Shown piece by piece: positions 9,204 through 18,109 of a stretch of 64,000 nucleotides of DNA. The first letter of the stretch is position 1. Each line of letters begins with the position of its first letter. A model generated the notes under the pieces. That model searched no databases. It saw only the letters and a program-made list of their open reading frames with translations, and had not been told where the DNA came from. The translations under genes were made by a program, and so were the position numbers. Origin of the DNA: Nostoc sp. TCL26-01 (GTDB lineage Bacteria > Cyanobacteriota > Cyanobacteriia > Cyanobacteriales > Nostocaceae); assembly GCF_013393945.1 (NCBI RefSeq), contig NZ_CP040297.1, positions 4,558,001 through 4,622,000 of the forward strand, given 5' to 3'.

Positions 9204-9596
9204 ATGAAAACAGTTTTGATTGTCGAAGACGATCTGATTAATGCTCGTGTTTTTTCCAAGATTTTGACCAAGCGTGCTGGCTTGGATGTGAAACATACTG
9301 AAAATGTAGAAGAAGTCATCAAAATCGCTCAATCAGGAGAAGCAGACCTAATTTTAATGGATGTTTCTCTATCTAGAAGTGTTTACCAAGGTAAATCTGT
9401 TGATGGCATCAAGATTACACAAATGTTAAAGTCTGACCCGCAAACAGCAAATTTACCCGTCATTCTTGTCACGGCTCACGCGATGGAAGGCGATCGCGAA
9501 AACTTTCTCACCCTCAGTGGTGCGGATGGTTACATCTCCAAGCCTGTTGTAGACCATCAACAGTTTGTTGACCAAATCTTGGCACTGCTTCCTTAA
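9204..9596 (+). CDS. Stand-alone response regulator receiver protein (CheY/DivK-like)
   Basis: A 130-aa receiver domain without an output domain. Phosphorylation site D53 (LILMDVS), acidic pocket E8-D9-D10 (IVEDD), switch T90 (VTAHA) and K113 (ISKPV) are all in place. This type of lone receiver passes phosphate between a histidine kinase and another protein. No kinase is adjacent, so its partner is unknown. The region after D53 (SLSRSVYQGKSVDG) is longer than in CheY and typical of DivK-like receivers. Confidence 0.93.
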   Translation: MKTVLIVEDDLINARVFSKILTKRAGLDVKHTENVEEVIKIAQSGEADLILMDVSLSRSVYQGKSVDGIKITQMLKSDPQTANLPVILVTAHAMEGDRENFLTLSGADGYISKPVVDHQQFVDQILALLP

Positions 9597-9632
9597 GATC
9601 ACCATTGAAACCTCAAATATTCCTCAAAAATT

Positions 9633-9665
9633 TTCGCCCAGTTGTATTGTGGGCGAAGAGTTTTA
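9633..9665 (+). terminator. Intrinsic terminator after the receiver gene
   Basis: Stem TTCGCCCA (9633-9640) pairs with TGGGCGAA (9650-9657), followed by GAGTTTTAAATTTT. It lies 37 nt after the stop codon. Confidence 0.75.
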
Positions 9666-9721
9666 AATTTTATAGTATAAACGTACTATGAAATATTAGT
9701 ATAAGCAAGTGGCAATTTTAA

Positions 9722-9827
9722 ATCAGTTATCAGTTATCAGTTATCAGTTAACGCTGATTCAATTATCTCGATTGATAACTGTTTACTGATAACTGTTCAC
9801 TGTTAAAAGTGCTGAGTACTCAGCACT
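9722..9827. repeat. TCAGTTA heptamer repeats and a 20-bp perfect palindrome
   Basis: CAGTTAT heptamers at 9722-9751 are answered by the complement (GATAACTGTT) around 9773-9795, giving a stem. Positions 9808-9827 are a perfect palindrome with arms AGTGCTGAGT/ACTCAGCACT. It lies at the 3' end of the TPR gene (- strand) and so may end that transcript. Confidence 0.7.
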
Positions 9828-9832
9828 CACTA

Positions 9833-10714
9833 CTATTGTGGAACTTGTTGTCTAGCGGGCATATTTTCTCGCTGTTCTAATGCTGCCTGAATACGGGGTA
9901 ATTCGAGGAATTTTTTGGTATCAGACAGTAGGCGATCGCCCCAGAGATTTTCTTTGAGGAAATCTAAATTGCCATAACGTTGATCGATGCGGAGTGCAGC
10001 TTCTCCCAGGGAGAGCGCTCGTTGGCGATCGCCTTTAGAGTACAGTGCTACGGCTAAAGCTAATAATGGTTCTGCGGCTTGTTTATCAAGGCTTACGGCT
10101 GTTTGCCATTGTTTAATTGCCTCTTCGACTTTACCCTGTTCGTAGTTAATTAAACCAATGTTGTTGATCGCTGGCCAGAATTTTTGATCCAAAGAGACGG
10201 CTTTATTGTACTGGGCAATAGCATCTGGCAGTCGTCCCACCATATAGTAAGCATTGCCTAAATCAAACAATCCTTCGGGATTGTTGGGTTTTAATTTTAA
10301 CCCTGCTTGGTAATGCTCAATGGCTGCTGGATATTTTTGCTGTTGAAAATTAGCCGAACCCAATGCAAAAAAAACATCAGCATTCTTAGGATTGATAGTT
10401 CTGGCTTTGTTTAAGGCGGCGATCGCTCCATCATAATTTTTGGTTTGCAACTGCAAGCCACCCAACAAAAACCACACTTTATCATTCCCTGGAGCCAACT
10501 GACTAGCCAGTCTCGCTCTGGGTAAGGCTAACTCGTACTGCTGAAATTGCCCTAGTTGAGCTGCTTCTTGTGCCAGACTCAACCCCTGCTTCTCCAACTT
10601 TGCTGGATCTAGTTGCACTGTATGCGGAATTAGTGCCTGTGCGTGAGCTGCCTTGGGCATACTCCATAAACCACAGACAACCAGAAGAGAAATTAAACCA
10701 ACGTTTCTAGGCAC
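9833..10714 (-). CDS. Secreted or periplasmic TPR-repeat protein
   Basis: 293-aa tetratricopeptide repeat protein. From a GTG at 10714 the N-terminus MPRNVGLISLLVVCGLWSMP plus KAAHAQA reads as a Sec signal peptide; an upstream in-frame TTG (10741) would add a poor leader. At least five TPR units follow (e.g. VWFLLGGLQLQTKNYDGAIA, VFFALGSANFQQQKYPAAIE, AINNIGLINYEQGKVEEAIK). TPRs are protein-binding scaffolds; the partner is unknown. Well-conserved repeat positions argue that it is a real, folded protein. Confidence 0.85.
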   Translation of the reverse strand: MPRNVGLISLLVVCGLWSMPKAAHAQALIPHTVQLDPAKLEKQGLSLAQEAAQLGQFQQYELALPRARLASQLAPGNDKVWFLLGGLQLQTKNYDGAIAALNKARTINPKNADVFFALGSANFQQQKYPAAIEHYQAGLKLKPNNPEGLFDLGNAYYMVGRLPDAIAQYNKAVSLDQKFWPAINNIGLINYEQGKVEEAIKQWQTAVSLDKQAAEPLLALAVALYSKGDRQRALSLGEAALRIDQRYGNLDFLKENLWGDRLLSDTKKFLELPRIQAALEQRENMPARQQVPQ

Positions 10715-10899
10715 ACTACCGCCTCTTAAACAATAAATCAAATAATCTTTCAGCTAGCTTAAACGATCTCTCCTCTAGTTGACAGGCAAATGTTACAGTC
10801 GTTAGCGCAAATTCAGCAACGCAGCAACGTAATTCAATCCGTATAGACGAATTTTGCCTATGTAGCTGCGACTTCCAGTCGCCTAGTGTAAGATATAAA

Positions 10900-11392
10900 T
10901 CACTTGACAAAAACATTAATATATGATGCGCCACCTAACAATAAAATTAGAAACTTAGGTAATTTTCTAGTTAAATTTTTTGATGTCAATCTGTCATGCT
11001 GGCGATAGTACTTAAAGCCAATAGTACCCAAGATAATATCAACCAATATCCAGCAACTCACTACAAAAGTTAGAGGACGTTTGAAAAGTCTGTTTCTTTG
11101 TCATGTTGAATGCAGCGTAGCGGAATGAAACATCTCGGTATGTGCCACAAAACCTAGATTCTTCCTGACGCTCCGCGTCAGGAAGAATGACATTTTTATA
11201 CCTACTAAAACTTTTCAAACACCCTCTTAGATTAAGAGAGTTAATCAGACTCAATATTTCTGTAATTATAGTGAGGATTAAACCCCAAAAAACAGATGCA
11301 GATAATATAGAACTTCGCCAACATTGATTTTGTTGATCAAAAAGAAAATATAATATTAGTAAAGCAATAACTGGTAAGATAATTAGTAACAT
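10900..11392 (-). pseudogene. Membrane-protein gene interrupted by a MITE
   Basis: Reading from the ATG at 11392, 55 codons give a membrane N-terminus (MLLIILPVIALLILYFLFDQ, then WRSSILSASVFWGLILTIIT). At 11226 the frame runs into a MITE. Beyond it, from 11070 to a stop at 10900, 57 codons continue in membrane-protein style (TFVVSCWILVDIILG, later LPKFLILLLGGASYI). Removing the MITE plus one copy of its TTA target duplication joins the two parts in frame. The N-terminus resembles that of large multi-spanning cyanobacterial membrane proteins, so the 3' part may also have been lost; a dispersed repeat (GCGACTTCCAGTCGC, 10867-10881) follows the stop. Confidence 0.75.
11073..11226. mobile_element. 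MITE, family A (ends GAGG...CCTC), 154 bp, TTA target duplication
   Basis: Terminal inverted repeats of 17 nt: left GAGGACGTTTGAAAAGT, right the complement of GAGGGTGTTTGAAAAGT (2 differences). TTA is found on both sides (11070-11072 and 11227-11229). The interior carries a perfect hairpin (10-bp arms CTTCCTGACG, 11161-11185) and no coding sequence. The 3-bp TNA duplication fits IS5-type (IS1031-like) transposases acting in trans. It splits the membrane-protein gene around it. A 70-bp relative is at 43840-43909. Confidence 0.85.
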
Positions 11393-11419
11393 ATTTGATT
11401 TGTCATAATTTAAAAACTC

Positions 11420-11456
11420 AGATCCCCGACTTCTTTAAGAAGTCGGGGATCTTTTT
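11420..11456. terminator. Strong palindromic terminator at the 3' end of the ABC1 kinase gene
   Basis: 16-bp arms (AGATCCCCGACTTCTT and its complement) around a single T, 11420-11452, followed by TTTTT on the + strand and preceded by AAAAA, so it can act in both directions. It lies 20 bp after the stop of the - strand kinase gene. Confidence 0.8.
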
Positions 11457-11471
11457 GCTCATGGATAAATC

Positions 11472-13487
11472 TTACACTTTCCTTGCTGCTAGAGATAACC
11501 TCTCTGGTTGTTCTATTTCTCTATTCACTTCTTCTGCTGCTAATAATTCCCGAATCAAGCGAATTGTCGCTTTTTGCACTAATTGATTAGCAATTTGCTG
11601 TCCTAAACGTTGTACCCCTGGATTGAATAACAATTGAGCGATTTGCGGCGCAAGCTGTGTGGGGTCAAAACCACGAGTTTCGCGGAGAATATTTAGGATG
11701 TTCTGGATATGCTCTAAGGTTTGTTGTTGTTCAACTGTTGCGCCTGGAGTTTCGTTGATGGCTGTAATACCTACTCTTTCTCGTAACAAATAGGTAAAGT
11801 TATGTAGTACATTTCGACTTAAGGCATTGATGCCGTTGAGAAATTCATCTACCAATTTGTCACGAATAAAATCACCACGTTCTGATGATAGAAAATCTAT
11901 CCCCTGATTTACTACTAAATTGAGGTCGTAGTCTTGATTTTTCCGGGCATTACGTAACAAGTTTTCTAGCCGATTCCACCGAAATCTACCATCTTTAAAT
12001 AGCAAGTCTCGCAGTGATGTTCTTAACTGTGGTGCGGGGTCTGTTAATAAGCGTTTGGCAACATAAGGATAGGCTTCACTCAGCACTTTGAAGTTAGGAT
12101 CTATATAGATGGCAATACCTTCTAAAGTCACTAAGGAACGAATGATTAAAGCGTAGTAAGGTGGAACACGGAAGGGATATTCGTACATCAAAGCTGATAG
12201 TTCATCAGTGATGCTTTTTATGTTAAATTCAGCTACGCTTGCGCCTTGAGCATTAGCAAAAACTTTACCGAAGGCGGGAATAATGGGGGTTAAATCTGTT
12301 TCTGGGGAGAGAAATTCTAAATTAACGTAGTCTTGAGCTAGACCTTCAAAGTCGCGGTTAACGACATGGACGATCGCCTCAATTAAACCATAACGTTGGG
12401 GTGGTTTAATCTCACTCATCATCCCAAAGTCCAGATAGGCTAATTTACCATCTGTTGTGGCTAATAAGTTGCCTGGATGGGGGTCAGCGTGGAAAAATCC
12501 ATGTTCTAAAAGTTGTCTTAAAGAACACTGCACACCAACTTCAATTAAATAACGTGCATCTATACCTTGGGCGCTGATTTCGGCTGTCTGGGTGAGTTTT
12601 GTGCCGTTAATCCATTCCATCGTCAGCACACGACGGTTGGTATATTCCCAGTATATTTTCGGTACATATATGTCTTGAATATGACCATATAATTCAAAAA
12701 AACGTTCAGCATTTTGACCTTCGTGGATATAATCCATTTCTTCAAAAATGCGATCGCCTAATTCATCTAAAATCCCAACTAAGTCACTCCGCACCCGCTT
12801 GACTTTTCTTTGTACCAAACCTGCCAGTTTGCGGAGGATATATAAATCAATCGTAATTCGTTCTCTCAAGTCCGGACGTTGGACTTTCACCGCTACTTCT
12901 TCGCCAGTTTTCAGCTTACCTTTGTAAACTTGCCCCAAAGAAGCAGCTGCGATCGGCTTGGCTGAAAGTTCGATGTAAACTTCTTCTGGTGGCTGTCCTA
13001 ATTCTTCTTGAATGAACTGATAAGCAATTTCGTTAGGAAAAGCTGGTAATTGGTCTTGTAACTTTGTCAGTTCTTCCAGGTATACAGGAGGAACGAGATC
13101 CGGTCTAGTAGATAAAGCTTGCCCAATTTTGATATAAGCCGGCCCCAACTGCGTCAGCAATTCTCTTAACTGACTTGCCCTACGGTGGTCATTTTTCACG
13201 ACAATTCCCCGTTTACTGTCCCACCACAACCCCCAGACAAAGGAGAGAGTCGGGACTAAAACTGTGAAAATCCGCCGTAAAACTTGTAAAGGTCTGTTTT
13301 GATAATGAGCTGCTACCTCCAGAGGATCGTATGCTAATGTCTCAGGCTCAAGGTCTGTTGTCACATACACCTGCGATTTTCCTGGTTTGACGATTTCTGA
13401 TGGGCTAACAATCAAGGTTTGTGTACCCTTTGCTGGTAGTTCGCCCTCAATCGGTCGGGTATTCGTGGGAACTGTCTTAACAATCAT
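11472..13487 (-). CDS. ABC1/UbiB-family atypical protein kinase
   Basis: Atypical kinase-like ATPase of the ABC1K/COQ8 family, linked in plastids and cyanobacteria to plastoquinone and tocopherol (prenyl-lipid) metabolism and stress. Hallmarks: KxGQ motif (YIKIGQALSTRPDLVP, about residues 118-133), Ala-rich loop replacing the P-loop (IAAASLGQVY, ~179), catalytic FHADPHPGN and metal-binding LDFGMM. The start at 13487 (MIVKTVPTNTRP, 671 aa) is preferred over an earlier in-frame start whose 23 extra residues are not family-like. The C-terminal ~200 residues are helical and unassigned. Monocistronic by its terminator. Confidence 0.9.
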   Translation of the reverse strand: MIVKTVPTNTRPIEGELPAKGTQTLIVSPSEIVKPGKSQVYVTTDLEPETLAYDPLEVAAHYQNRPLQVLRRIFTVLVPTLSFVWGLWWDSKRGIVVKNDHRRASQLRELLTQLGPAYIKIGQALSTRPDLVPPVYLEELTKLQDQLPAFPNEIAYQFIQEELGQPPEEVYIELSAKPIAAASLGQVYKGKLKTGEEVAVKVQRPDLRERITIDLYILRKLAGLVQRKVKRVRSDLVGILDELGDRIFEEMDYIHEGQNAERFFELYGHIQDIYVPKIYWEYTNRRVLTMEWINGTKLTQTAEISAQGIDARYLIEVGVQCSLRQLLEHGFFHADPHPGNLLATTDGKLAYLDFGMMSEIKPPQRYGLIEAIVHVVNRDFEGLAQDYVNLEFLSPETDLTPIIPAFGKVFANAQGASVAEFNIKSITDELSALMYEYPFRVPPYYALIIRSLVTLEGIAIYIDPNFKVLSEAYPYVAKRLLTDPAPQLRTSLRDLLFKDGRFRWNRLENLLRNARKNQDYDLNLVVNQGIDFLSSERGDFIRDKLVDEFLNGINALSRNVLHNFTYLLRERVGITAINETPGATVEQQQTLEHIQNILNILRETRGFDPTQLAPQIAQLLFNPGVQRLGQQIANQLVQKATIRLIRELLAAEEVNREIEQPERLSLAARKV

Positions 13488-13918
13488 GAAAAAAGCCACC
13501 GGTGGGATTGAACTTGTTAAGTATTGTAACAATATCTTTAAATAATTTTTAGTCAATGGTCAATGGTCAATGGTCATTGGTCATTGGTCATTGGCAATTC
13601 TTATTCTCTCACTCCCTCACTCCTAACTCAGCACTCAGCACTCCCTCACTCCTGACTCAGCACTTTCTTCTCACTCCTCTTGTCTATTAACAGTTGCCTT
13701 TTTGCTACACTTAAATGTGCTTGCTAATTCAATAGTAGTAGATATTGCTGGTTGTCGAAAGACTATAGCTGAGGGCTTTTGAGAGTAGTGAGTAGTGAGT
13801 GCTGAGTAGTGAGTGCTGAGTGCTGAGTAAGGGAGTGAAGGAGAAAAAAAGAATCTGTTGACTAATGACCATTGACCATTGACCATTGACTCAGCACTAA
13901 TCAAGGAGATTTAGCTTG
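13488..13918. repeat. STRR arrays between the ABC1 kinase and recN
   Basis: TCAATGG/TCATTGG heptamers (13553-13594), CACTCCC/CAGCACT heptamers (13610-13665), then the opposite-sense GTGCTGA heptamers (13785-13840) and GACCATT heptamers (13865-13893). Both gene promoters must be here, since the genes diverge. AAGGAG-like AGGAG at 13904-13908 precedes recN. Confidence 0.75.
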
Positions 13919-15670
13919 ATGTTGCTCTGCCTGCGAATTGAAAACTTTGCTCTGATTGATCAGCTAGAATTAGACTTTGGCGCAGGACTGAATGTGTTAA
14001 CAGGTGAGACTGGCGCTGGGAAGTCGATTATTCTAGATGCTATTGATGCTGTTTTGGGTGGGAAAGTCTTTAGTCGTGTGATTCGGACGGGGACAAATAG
14101 AGCAATCGTAGAAGCAACTTTTGCGGCAAATCCGGCTTTTGCGGCGTGGTTAACTGAACAAGAAATTGATCTCATAGACGATCGCTCGATTATCATCAGC
14201 AGAGAAATTGCCGCTACTACAAATAATATCCGCAGTCGATCGCGGGTGAATGGTGTGTTAGTCAATCGTCAAATTATGACAGGATTGCGCGATCGCTTGG
14301 TAGAAATTACGGCACAAGGTCAAACAGTCCAAGTGGGACAATCATCTCAAGTACGTGATTGGTTAGATTTATATGGTGGTGACGCATTAATGCAGCAGCG
14401 TCAACTCATCGCTACAGCTTTTAATACCTATCAACAGGTGCATACCAGCTTAGAAAAACGCCGCACATCAGAACGAGATAGATTGCAACAACTAGATTTA
14501 CTGACCTATCAAGTCCAGGAATTAACCACAGCTAATCTTAGTGATCCGCAAGAATTAGAACAATTGCAGCAGGAACGAGAACGCCTCAATCATGTCGTTG
14601 ACTTGCAGCAAATGAGTTACAAAGTCTATCAAGCCTTGTATCAAAACGAAGATGAAACCCCAGCCGCCGCAGATTTGTTGGGTGATAGTGAAGCCACCTT
14701 AAACGACATGGTGGAATATGATAGCCAATTACAACCACTGTTAGATTTAATTAGAGATGCTCAAACAGCCTTAACAGAAGTTGCCAGGCAAATCAATACT
14801 TATGGCGAAAGTTTAGAAGCTGATCCCCAACGTTTAGAAGAAGTAGAAGAACGTATCCGGGAATTAAAACAAATCTGTCGCAAGTATGGCCCCAGTTTAA
14901 CAGAAGCGATCGCCTATTATCAAAACATCCAAGCAGAACTAGCCGCACTCAACGATAGCGAACAATCCATCGAAAGCTTAGAACAGCAAGAACAAGCCAG
15001 CTTTGCCAAATTAAATCAAGCCTGTGCAAAACTCACCCATCTCCGCCAAAAAAGCGCAGCTCATCTGGAATCTAGATTGATAGCTGAACTCAAACCACTG
15101 GCGATGGAAAAAGTCAAGTTTCAGGTGGAGATTTTGCCAGCTATCCCCACGGCGGCGGGTGCAGACAAAATTACCTTTATGTTTAGTCCTAACCCCGGCG
15201 AACCGTTGCAGCCATTGACAGAAATCGCTTCTGGTGGAGAAATGAGTCGGTTTTTATTGGCTCTCAAAGCCTGTTTTACGCAAGCTGATGCCGTGGGAAC
15301 CCTAGTTTTTGACGAAATCGATGTCGGAGTTTCCGGAAGAGTTGCCCAGGCGATCGCTGAAAAGTTACACCAGTTGAGTCAACACCAGCAAGTGTTATGT
15401 GTAACCCACCAGCCTTTGGTAGCGGCGATGGCTGATCAGCATTTCCGTGTAGATAAGCAAATTATTACCCAGGGCAAAGGTAAAAAAAGTAATAATGGCA
15501 ACACAGAACAGCGTACCGTTGTGCGTGTGACTAGCTTAGATGATTTAACCACTCGCCGGGAAGAACTAGCACAACTAGCTGGTGGCAAATCTGCAAGTGA
15601 TGCGATCGCTTTTGCCGAATCTTTGTTATTACAAGCCGCTAACCACCGTCGCCAGGGGACTTCCAACTAA
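13919..15670 (+). CDS. recN: DNA repair protein RecN
   Basis: SMC-like ATPase for double-strand break repair, 583 aa. Walker A GETGAGKS near residue 30, a central coiled coil (about 150-380, rich in Gln/Glu/Leu heptads), ABC signature EIASGGEMSRFLLALK and Walker B LVFDEIDVGVSG, then the His-switch region CVTHQPLVAAMAD. ATG at 13919 follows an AGGAG with 10-nt spacing; a TTG one codon earlier is possible. No LexA box was recognised upstream. Confidence 0.95.
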   Translation: MLLCLRIENFALIDQLELDFGAGLNVLTGETGAGKSIILDAIDAVLGGKVFSRVIRTGTNRAIVEATFAANPAFAAWLTEQEIDLIDDRSIIISREIAATTNNIRSRSRVNGVLVNRQIMTGLRDRLVEITAQGQTVQVGQSSQVRDWLDLYGGDALMQQRQLIATAFNTYQQVHTSLEKRRTSERDRLQQLDLLTYQVQELTTANLSDPQELEQLQQERERLNHVVDLQQMSYKVYQALYQNEDETPAAADLLGDSEATLNDMVEYDSQLQPLLDLIRDAQTALTEVARQINTYGESLEADPQRLEEVEERIRELKQICRKYGPSLTEAIAYYQNIQAELAALNDSEQSIESLEQQEQASFAKLNQACAKLTHLRQKSAAHLESRLIAELKPLAMEKVKFQVEILPAIPTAAGADKITFMFSPNPGEPLQPLTEIASGGEMSRFLLALKACFTQADAVGTLVFDEIDVGVSGRVAQAIAEKLHQLSQHQQVLCVTHQPLVAAMADQHFRVDKQIITQGKGKKSNNGNTEQRTVVRVTSLDDLTTRREELAQLAGGKSASDAIAFAESLLLQAANHRRQGTSN

Positions 15671-15976
15671 AAAAATATACAATCGCTACTAATACTAAAG
15701 CTACAGAGGCTACCCGCATTTATCACAAGCAGTAGGGGCGGGTTAACAGATATGCTTCAATTATTCATCAATATCTCACTTAACCCGCCCCTACGACCTC
15801 TCAACTAGGCAGGTGTACTTCATCGGCATGAAAATCGCTATATTGTTAAATAGCAGAGAAAATATTGTCATGCTCTAAATTCCTCAAAAAAATTTATCCG
15901 CCTTCGGCGGAGATAGGAGAGAAGAGTTAAGAAGTGTAAAGAGCAAAAGGGCAAGAGTACAAAGGGCAAGGAGTCC
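15671..15976. repeat. Long inverted repeat and small hairpin between recN and the caspase gene
   Basis: A 15-bp inverted repeat (GTAGGGGCGGGTTAA at 15732-15746, complement at 15780-15794, loop 33 nt) of a type dispersed in Nostoc genomes, and a short hairpin TCCGCC-TTC-GGCGGA (15897-15911). Both genes end here (convergent), so these may serve as terminators, though no T run follows. No gene seen. Confidence 0.65.
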
Positions 15977-18109
15977 TCACTCGGACACTAGAACGACGCG
16001 AAAACCGAGACCGTTGAAGCGGTTGTCGGCTGAATACCTGTCACGGTACGCACTGCGACAGCCTCCAGGGTTGAGGTTCCAAGAACCACCACGCAGCAGT
16101 CGATAATAATTATCATTTTCTTGACCTTCAACTAACCAAGGACTACCATCAGTAGGCGCATCTTGATAATTATCATGCCAGTAGTCAAGACACCATTCCC
16201 AAACCAGTCCGTGCATATCATATAATCCAAAGGTATTAGCTAAAGCAAAACTGCCTACATCCGTTGTTTCCCCACGCAAAACCCCTTTGGAAGCTTTACC
16301 ATAAGAGCCTGAGTATACAGTTCTGTTATGCTCCCAATCTGTCCCTCGGTAATTTGCTAAATCGGTAGTGATTGTCTCACCAAAGTGAAATGGGGTAGTG
16401 GTTCCTGCACGACAAGCATATTCCCACTCAGCTTCACTGGGTAAACGAAACTCTTGACTCAGTTTTTGGCTAAGTCGCGCACAAAATTCAGTTGCATCTA
16501 ACCAGGATACCCTCTCTACAGGACGATTTGCGCCTTTGAATCGAGATGGATCAGCTTCCAAGTCACGGCTAACTTTTGGTAAAGCTGCAACAGCACGCCA
16601 TTGGGCTTGAGTTACAGGAAATTTCCCCATGAAGAAGGGTTGAACAGTGACTTTATGCTGTGGACTTTCATACTTTATTCGCTTTAGTTCACCATCTGGG
16701 GAACCCATCCAAAATTCACCACCGGGGATGGAAACCATATCTAAGGCGACACCATTTCCCAAGTCAGCAGTAAAGTACTCCGCCTGTCCTTTTTGACGGT
16801 TAGTTTCCTTTCCTTCGACGTTGACAGTTACTACATCAAATGCAAATTGACCTAACCCCCCCAGCCCCCCTTCCCTACGTTCGCGCAGCGTCTCGAAGAG
16901 AGGGAAGGGGGGAGTTGGACTCTCATCTTCTTGCAATAGGGGTTGAGCAGCAGTCTCTTGAGGTATATCAGGGAGAGGTATATCAAGGAAGGGAGAAGTT
17001 AAGCTCCCCTCTCCTTGCAGGGGAGGGGCTGGGGGAGGGGTTATTGGGAGGATACGTTGATGAATGGGTGCAATATTCTCATCCGTGAGTCCTAAATGTT
17101 GCTGGTAAGCTTGTAAATCATTCAGGGTAATTTCATTTAAGGGATACTCAGCTTTTACACACTCATCTAGCACTTCCTCATACTCTTGCAATTTGCGTTG
17201 AAATTCTAGATAAGGTTGCAAAACCTCTGCTTCAATTGCTTCGGCAATTTCTAAAGTAAGCTGTAACTGTGTTCGTAAAGAATTTAACAACCGACGAGCA
17301 GGGATAGAAAATTTACCTTGGTTGGCTCGTTTATTTACTTCCTGACGATACTTGAGTTGAGGATCACCAATGGGTGCTTTGGCTAATTTGATCCTGTACC
17401 CTTCCTTCACAGGATAAAACTGTGGTGTCATCGCTGGAGATGTTTCGATAACTTTACGACTGGCGTAGTTATGCAACTCATCCACGGAAATCCAGCCATC
17501 TTCGTCTAAGTCTGCTGCACCTTTTTCAATCCCTTCTACTAAATAACGAGTGTAAATAGAAAGTTCCGAGCCTTCCTGCTCAAAAGAATATTGTAGGGAA
17601 GTGGAAGATGTGAGAATTGCTCGTCCTTTAGCACCTAGTTGAGTTTCGATGTCTACAGAACTATCAGATTTAGGCATAAACCCATCGGGAAAAGCCCCAC
17701 TAAAGCAACAATCTAAAATGATTACCTGTCGCTGAGATTTGCTATCATTCATCCTGTCATGGAGATACCTAGCAGATACAGCTGTGGGGATGATGAGTCT
17801 TTTATTTTCCAGGGTAGTTTCCCGGTTAGACAGATAAAGATGGCGATTTTCATCTTTAACCCCGTGACCGGAGAAGTAAAATAATACCAAATCATCTTTT
17901 TGGCGATTCGTAAACAAATTATAAATAGCCCGTTCCATCACCTGACGTGAGGGATTTATCAGCACTGTCACATCTGTGGGTGCAAATTCCCCCATATCAG
18001 GATGTATTAAAACTTGTTGGAAGGCTTCTACATCTTGAGAAGCAGAGGGAAGGGCATTTAAACCTGGTTCATACTCGCTCACCCCAATCAGCAGTGCAAC
18101 TTTAGCCAT
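15977..18109 (-). CDS. Caspase-like protease (orthocaspase) fused to an FGE/sulfatase-modifying domain
   Basis: 710-aa two-domain protein. Residues 1-245 form a caspase/metacaspase (peptidase C14) fold with the catalytic dyad intact: H82 in YFSGHGV and C135 in DCCFSGAF. A canonical EF-hand loop lies at 200-211 (DLDEDGWISVDE). Residues ~255-350 are helical. Residues ~356-420 are a Pro/Gly-rich linker translated from dispersed repeats. Residues ~457-709 are a formylglycine-generating-enzyme-like domain (MVSIPGGEFWMGS, RLPSEAEWEYACRAG, LRGGSWN, GFRVV), usually a binding module when fused to caspases. It overlaps the upstream small gene by 8 bp, so they are co-translated. Likely role: regulated proteolysis, cell death or conflict; substrate unknown. 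Confidence 0.9.
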   Translation of the reverse strand: MAKVALLIGVSEYEPGLNALPSASQDVEAFQQVLIHPDMGEFAPTDVTVLINPSRQVMERAIYNLFTNRQKDDLVLFYFSGHGVKDENRHLYLSNRETTLENKRLIIPTAVSARYLHDRMNDSKSQRQVIILDCCFSGAFPDGFMPKSDSSVDIETQLGAKGRAILTSSTSLQYSFEQEGSELSIYTRYLVEGIEKGAADLDEDGWISVDELHNYASRKVIETSPAMTPQFYPVKEGYRIKLAKAPIGDPQLKYRQEVNKRANQGKFSIPARRLLNSLRTQLQLTLEIAEAIEAEVLQPYLEFQRKLQEYEEVLDECVKAEYPLNEITLNDLQAYQQHLGLTDENIAPIHQRILPITPPPAPPLQGEGSLTSPFLDIPLPDIPQETAAQPLLQEDESPTPPFPLFETLRERREGGLGGLGQFAFDVVTVNVEGKETNRQKGQAEYFTADLGNGVALDMVSIPGGEFWMGSPDGELKRIKYESPQHKVTVQPFFMGKFPVTQAQWRAVAALPKVSRDLEADPSRFKGANRPVERVSWLDATEFCARLSQKLSQEFRLPSEAEWEYACRAGTTTPFHFGETITTDLANYRGTDWEHNRTVYSGSYGKASKGVLRGETTDVGSFALANTFGLYDMHGLVWEWCLDYWHDNYQDAPTDGSPWLVEGQENDNYYRLLRGGSWNLNPGGCRSAYRDRYSADNRFNGLGFRVVLVSE

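Noticed and set aside
10716..10934. 72-codon frame overlapping the TPR gene start
   Set aside because: It overlaps the pseudogene end and TPR start, has no family features, and contains repeat DNA.
11039..11392. 117-aa intact protein on the - strand
   Set aside because: Its second half is a translation of the MITE; the gene is an interrupted membrane-protein gene.
16840..17088. 82-codon + strand frame inside the caspase gene
   Set aside because: Antisense of the repeat-derived linker.
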